Shown: piece after piece, positions 61,596 to 64,000 of the stretch
Layout of the letters: each line of letters begins with the position of its first letter
Numbering within the stretch: the stretch's first letter is position 1
Origin: Fidelibacterota bacterium SCGC AAA160-B08
GTDB taxonomy: Bacteria; Fidelibacterota; Marinisomatia; Marinisomatales; Marinisomataceae
DNA: 64,000 bases
Assembly (NCBI GenBank): GCA_000402755.1
Contig: AQSD01000005.1
Span: forward strand, 3,568 to 67,567
Reading direction: 5' to 3'
Notes under the pieces: model-generated
The model's database searches: none
What the model was told of the DNA's origin: nothing
The model's input: only the letters and a program-made list of their open reading frames with translations
Position numbers and translations under genes: made by a program

Positions 61596-62543
61596 TTAGT
61601 CTTTTACGATAGTAGTTCCTGCTTTACCCTCAATTGCTTTTTGAATATTAGCAATATTGGTAATAACAGCTTTCTCACCATGATGTTTTAAAAAATGAAT
61701 AGCAGATCGAATCTTAGGCCACATACTTCCTTGTTGAAAATGTCCATCTTCTTGTAGTTGCTTTGCTTCAGTCTCTGTCATTTGATGAATTGGCGATTGG
61801 TCTGGAGTATTATAATTTTTATATACTCGATCTATATCTGTAATGATATAATATTCTTGTGCACGAATAACTCTACCTAATTTTGCTGCACTTAAATCTT
61901 TATCTACTACAGCATCAATTCCTTTTAATTTACCTTCATCCGTATTATATACAGGAATCCCGCCACCGCCAGCAGCGATAACAATGGTACCTGATTCAAC
62001 TAAAGTTCGAATACTTAGTGCATGCATAACAAATTCTGGATCTGGTGATGGAACTACTCGCCTCCACTGTCCAGATTCTTGCTCCTTTATATCCCAACCC
62101 ATATTTTTAGCTAACTCTTCTGCTTCTTCAAGCGAATATCGTTTACCAACAAATTTTGTGGGATTTTGAAATGAAGGATCGTCTTTATTTACAATCACTT
62201 GAGTTACCATGGTAACCACTTCTTTATCAATATTCTCTTCTCTTAAGGCGTTTTGAAATGTTTGTTGGATCATATATCCAATCGTGCCTTGGGTTCCTGC
62301 TACACAAATACCTAATGGAATGGGTGGAACCACATCTCGAGTAAGATCCATGCGTAATAATTCATCCCCAACTTGAGGTCCATTTCCGTGAGTAAGACAA
62401 ATATTATAGTCTTCTCGAATGAATTCCATAATTTGCTGAAAGGAATTTCGAGTATTATTGAATTGCTCTGACATAGTTCCTGCTTCTTTCTTTTGAGAAA
62501 GTGCATTTCCTCCAAGAGCGATGATGGCTGTTTTTTTCATCAA
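61596..62543 (-). CDS. arcC: Carbamate kinase
   Basis: The enzyme makes ATP from carbamoyl phosphate and ADP (or the reverse) in arginine/agmatine fermentation or nitrogen metabolism. The 315-residue protein has the family motifs IALGGNALSQ, LTHGNGPQVGD, GICVAGTQGTIGYMIQ and AAGGGGIPVY. No arginine deiminase or ornithine transcarbamylase gene is nearby, so its metabolic context in this window is unclear. Confidence 0.94.
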   Translation of the reverse strand: MMKKTAIIALGGNALSQKKEAGTMSEQFNNTRNSFQQIMEFIREDYNICLTHGNGPQVGDELLRMDLTRDVVPPIPLGICVAGTQGTIGYMIQQTFQNALREENIDKEVVTMVTQVIVNKDDPSFQNPTKFVGKRYSLEEAEELAKNMGWDIKEQESGQWRRVVPSPDPEFVMHALSIRTLVESGTIVIAAGGGGIPVYNTDEGKLKGIDAVVDKDLSAAKLGRVIRAQEYYIITDIDRVYKNYNTPDQSPIHQMTETEAKQLQEDGHFQQGSMWPKIRSAIHFLKHHGEKAVITNIANIQKAIEGKAGTTIVKD

Positions 62544-62615
62544 ATAATTTACTAAAAAAAAATTAACTAAGGCTATGATAGAAATTATCAGTAAAAAAAA
62601 ATTCTAGGCACATAA

Positions 62616-62759
62616 CTATATAGTTTTGTGTTTATTTCTTCTACATCTCTCACTACAATATTTGACAAATTCCCAATTCTTTTTCCATTTTTTTCTCCAT
62701 GCAAAAGATAAGCTGCATATAGGACAAACTTTTGTTGGAAGATGTTCTTTTTTCTTTAT
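62616..62759 (-). CDS. DUF2256 zinc-ribbon-like small protein, no canonical start codon
   Basis: A 48-codon frame encodes a 47-residue protein with the DUF2256 signature [19 protein letters not shown] and [13 protein letters not shown], a small zinc-binding protein with CxxC and CxxxC pairs. The only in-frame start positions upstream are ATA at 62759 or codons after the in-frame stop; no ATG, GTG or TTG is available before the motif. The ATA would overlap the stop of the CIA30-like gene as ATAA, the counterpart of ATGA coupling. It may use a rare start or be damaged by a mutation. Confidence 0.7.
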   Translation of the reverse strand: MKKKEHLPTKVCPICSLSFAWRKKWKKNWEFVKYCSERCRRNKHKTI

Positions 62760-63316
62760 AAGGCTTTTAGATGTTCAACTTCTAAGGAAAAGCTTCCTGA
62801 TTGCTTGTCAGAAATAAGTATACCTATAGAATTTATTTTGTGAATTTTGAATCGAGGCGCTCTAATTTTTCTTCCAAAATAGTAGGGCTTAAAATCTTCG
62901 ATGGGAATTTCTATATCAACCCATTCATCTTTAATAGTAGAAAAGTCTGCTGAATAATTAGCATAGCTTCCATTCATTCTGAAGCGAAGTTTATAAATAT
63001 TTCCATCTCCTTTAACGCGTAATAAAAACTTTGTACTACCCTTTAATTGACTTCCATTATATCCCATTCTACAAGAAGCAAATCCTCCATTATTTTCAAG
63101 AGAAACATTTCCTACAAACTTAATATTATTGGTTTCGTTAAGATAGATTGATGATTGAGATATTCCTCCCATTACACCGTCGTTGACAATGTTCCAATTA
63201 TCAATCCCGATATTTTCAGATGGTTTAATAATTGTAACATTTTGAGCAAAAATAAATGTATTAAATAATAAAGATATTAGAATAAAAATATAGTTTCTTC
63301 TTTTATACAGCATCAT
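62756..63316 (-). CDS. CIA30/NDUFAF1-like secreted protein, copy 2
   Basis: The 186-residue protein has a signal peptide (about 1-24) and a jelly-roll-like domain similar to complex I intermediate-associated protein 30: [40 protein letters not shown], and [19 protein letters not shown]. The segments DGVMGGxS and SLENNGGF are family hallmarks. It is clearly a paralog of the next gene upstream at 63434. A carbohydrate- or lipid-binding role is possible, since related bacterial proteins are secreted. Confidence 0.87.
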   Translation of the reverse strand: MMLYKRRNYIFILISLLFNTFIFAQNVTIIKPSENIGIDNWNIVNDGVMGGISQSSIYLNETNNIKFVGNVSLENNGGFASCRMGYNGSQLKGSTKFLLRVKGDGNIYKLRFRMNGSYANYSADFSTIKDEWVDIEIPIEDFKPYYFGRKIRAPRFKIHKINSIGILISDKQSGSFSLEVEHLKAL

Positions 63317-63433
63317 GAACCCCCGTTTTATTTGCTAAATTAATAGCATGATCCATACATAACTTAGGAAAAATTAATTGAAGTTGTTTGCTAATTTGAT
63401 ATACAAAAAGTATAACCAATCAAGGCATTGAGA

Positions 63434-63994
63434 TCAAATAGTTTTCACATACATAATTTCTAGATTGAAATTACCTTCCTGCTTATCCGCTATAAGAAAT
63501 CCCATTGAGTTGATTCTTTGGGGTTTCAGTTTTGGAGATATACGTGATCTAAATCCATATAAATAAGGTTTAAAGTTTTTAACAGGAATAATGACATCTA
63601 TCCACTCGTCTTTTTTGGTTTGAAAGTCTGAAGAGTATTCAATATTTTTCAAATAACTCCCATCCATTCTTAATCTAAATTTATAAATTTTTCCATCACC
63701 CTTAACTCTGATAACAAATGATTCAATATCTTTCAATTTATTATCATTTAAACTTATTCTACATGAGCAGAATCCGCCATTATTTTCTAATGAAACAAAT
63801 CCATTAAAAATTATATTATTTTCTTTATTTATATAAATGGATGACTCTGAAATTCCGCCCATTACTCCATCATTAATAATTCTCCAATTATTAATTCCAA
63901 TATTTTCTGAAGGATTCAAGATTGTAATATTTTGAGCATATACTAACGTATTAATACTAATAGCTACTAAGGCTAGAATGATATTTTTTTTCAC
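63434..63994 (-). CDS. CIA30/NDUFAF1-like secreted protein, copy 1
   Basis: Same length (186 residues) and architecture as the downstream copy: signal peptide (about 1-20), [57 protein letters not shown]. More than half of aligned residues appear identical by eye, so it is a tandem duplication. Two extra residues (LKNIEYSSDF region) differ in a loop. The start ATG lies near the right edge and the frame is complete. Confidence 0.87.
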   Translation of the reverse strand: MKKNIILALVAISINTLVYAQNITILNPSENIGINNWRIINDGVMGGISESSIYINKENNIIFNGFVSLENNGGFCSCRISLNDNKLKDIESFVIRVKGDGKIYKFRLRMDGSYLKNIEYSSDFQTKKDEWIDVIIPVKNFKPYLYGFRSRISPKLKPQRINSMGFLIADKQEGNFNLEIMYVKTI

Positions 63995-64000
63995 TGATAT

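Overview
The window is a gene-dense, AT-rich stretch of a bacterial chromosome. It has almost no long intergenic space, many overlaps of 1 to 30 bases, and no phage, insertion sequence or CRISPR array. It encodes a diderm, aerobic, menaquinone-using bacterium: there is a TonB-dependent receptor, there are many lipoproteins, and respiration runs through alternative complex III (ACIII) plus a caa3-type oxidase and a MenG/UbiE methyltransferase. Protein types point to the Fibrobacteres-Chlorobi-Bacteroidetes superphylum, and a marine Marinimicrobia (SAR406)-like lineage is my best guess. That placement is inference, because no rRNA gene is present.

Layout. 1-11647 (minus): one long respiratory operon, actABCDEF, a small membrane protein, sco, coxB with fused cytochrome c, coxA (A2 type), then coxC, which runs off the left edge. 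11743-15246: DASS transporter with a coupled Usp protein, thiol peroxidase and superoxide dismutase. 15317-18836: a TonB receptor and a lipoprotein with look-alike upstream palindromes, beside thiamine pyrophosphokinase. 18833-20768: class I aldolase and GlpX bisphosphatase. 20761-25439: an ATP10-like protein, a 20-residue coupled micro-ORF, small membrane proteins, Sco and CxxxC metal-binding proteins, an SDR, tRNA-Lys and a cold-shock protein. 25564-30187: mixed accessory genes (sulfotransferase, histone H1-like peptide, GNAT, MORN, YHYH and YIP1 proteins). 30193-33362: queFDEC for 7-deazaguanine synthesis, and a YbdK-type ligase. 33422-36803: a glycan cluster with a CDP-glycerol pathway signature, then rlmN. 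38215-40826: a run of very small membrane proteins around a flippase-like protein and a DUF1295 protein. 40809-42604: YceI, a b561-like membrane protein and a Rieske lipoprotein. 42605-47788: acyltransferase, SDR and a 1111-residue internally duplicated CPBP protein. 47949-50862: acyl-CoA dehydrogenase, SDR, DUF1295. 50921-52471: an ECF sigma module with divergent, near-identical promoters. 52483-63994: acetyl-CoA synthetase, hemolysin III-like protein, menG, a metal-binding protein, phosphodiesterase, carbamate kinase, a DUF2256 gene lacking a normal start codon, and tandem CIA30-like proteins.

How it works together. Menaquinol is oxidised by ACIII and electrons pass to the caa3 oxidase. Several Sco, thioredoxin-like and HMA proteins probably handle copper and disulfides in the periplasm. 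Acetate can enter as acetyl-CoA, and aldolase with GlpX supports gluconeogenesis. The least explained parts are the ECF sigma module, the palindrome-plus-promoter pair at the TonB receptor, the duplicated CPBP protein, and the many coupled micro-ORFs.
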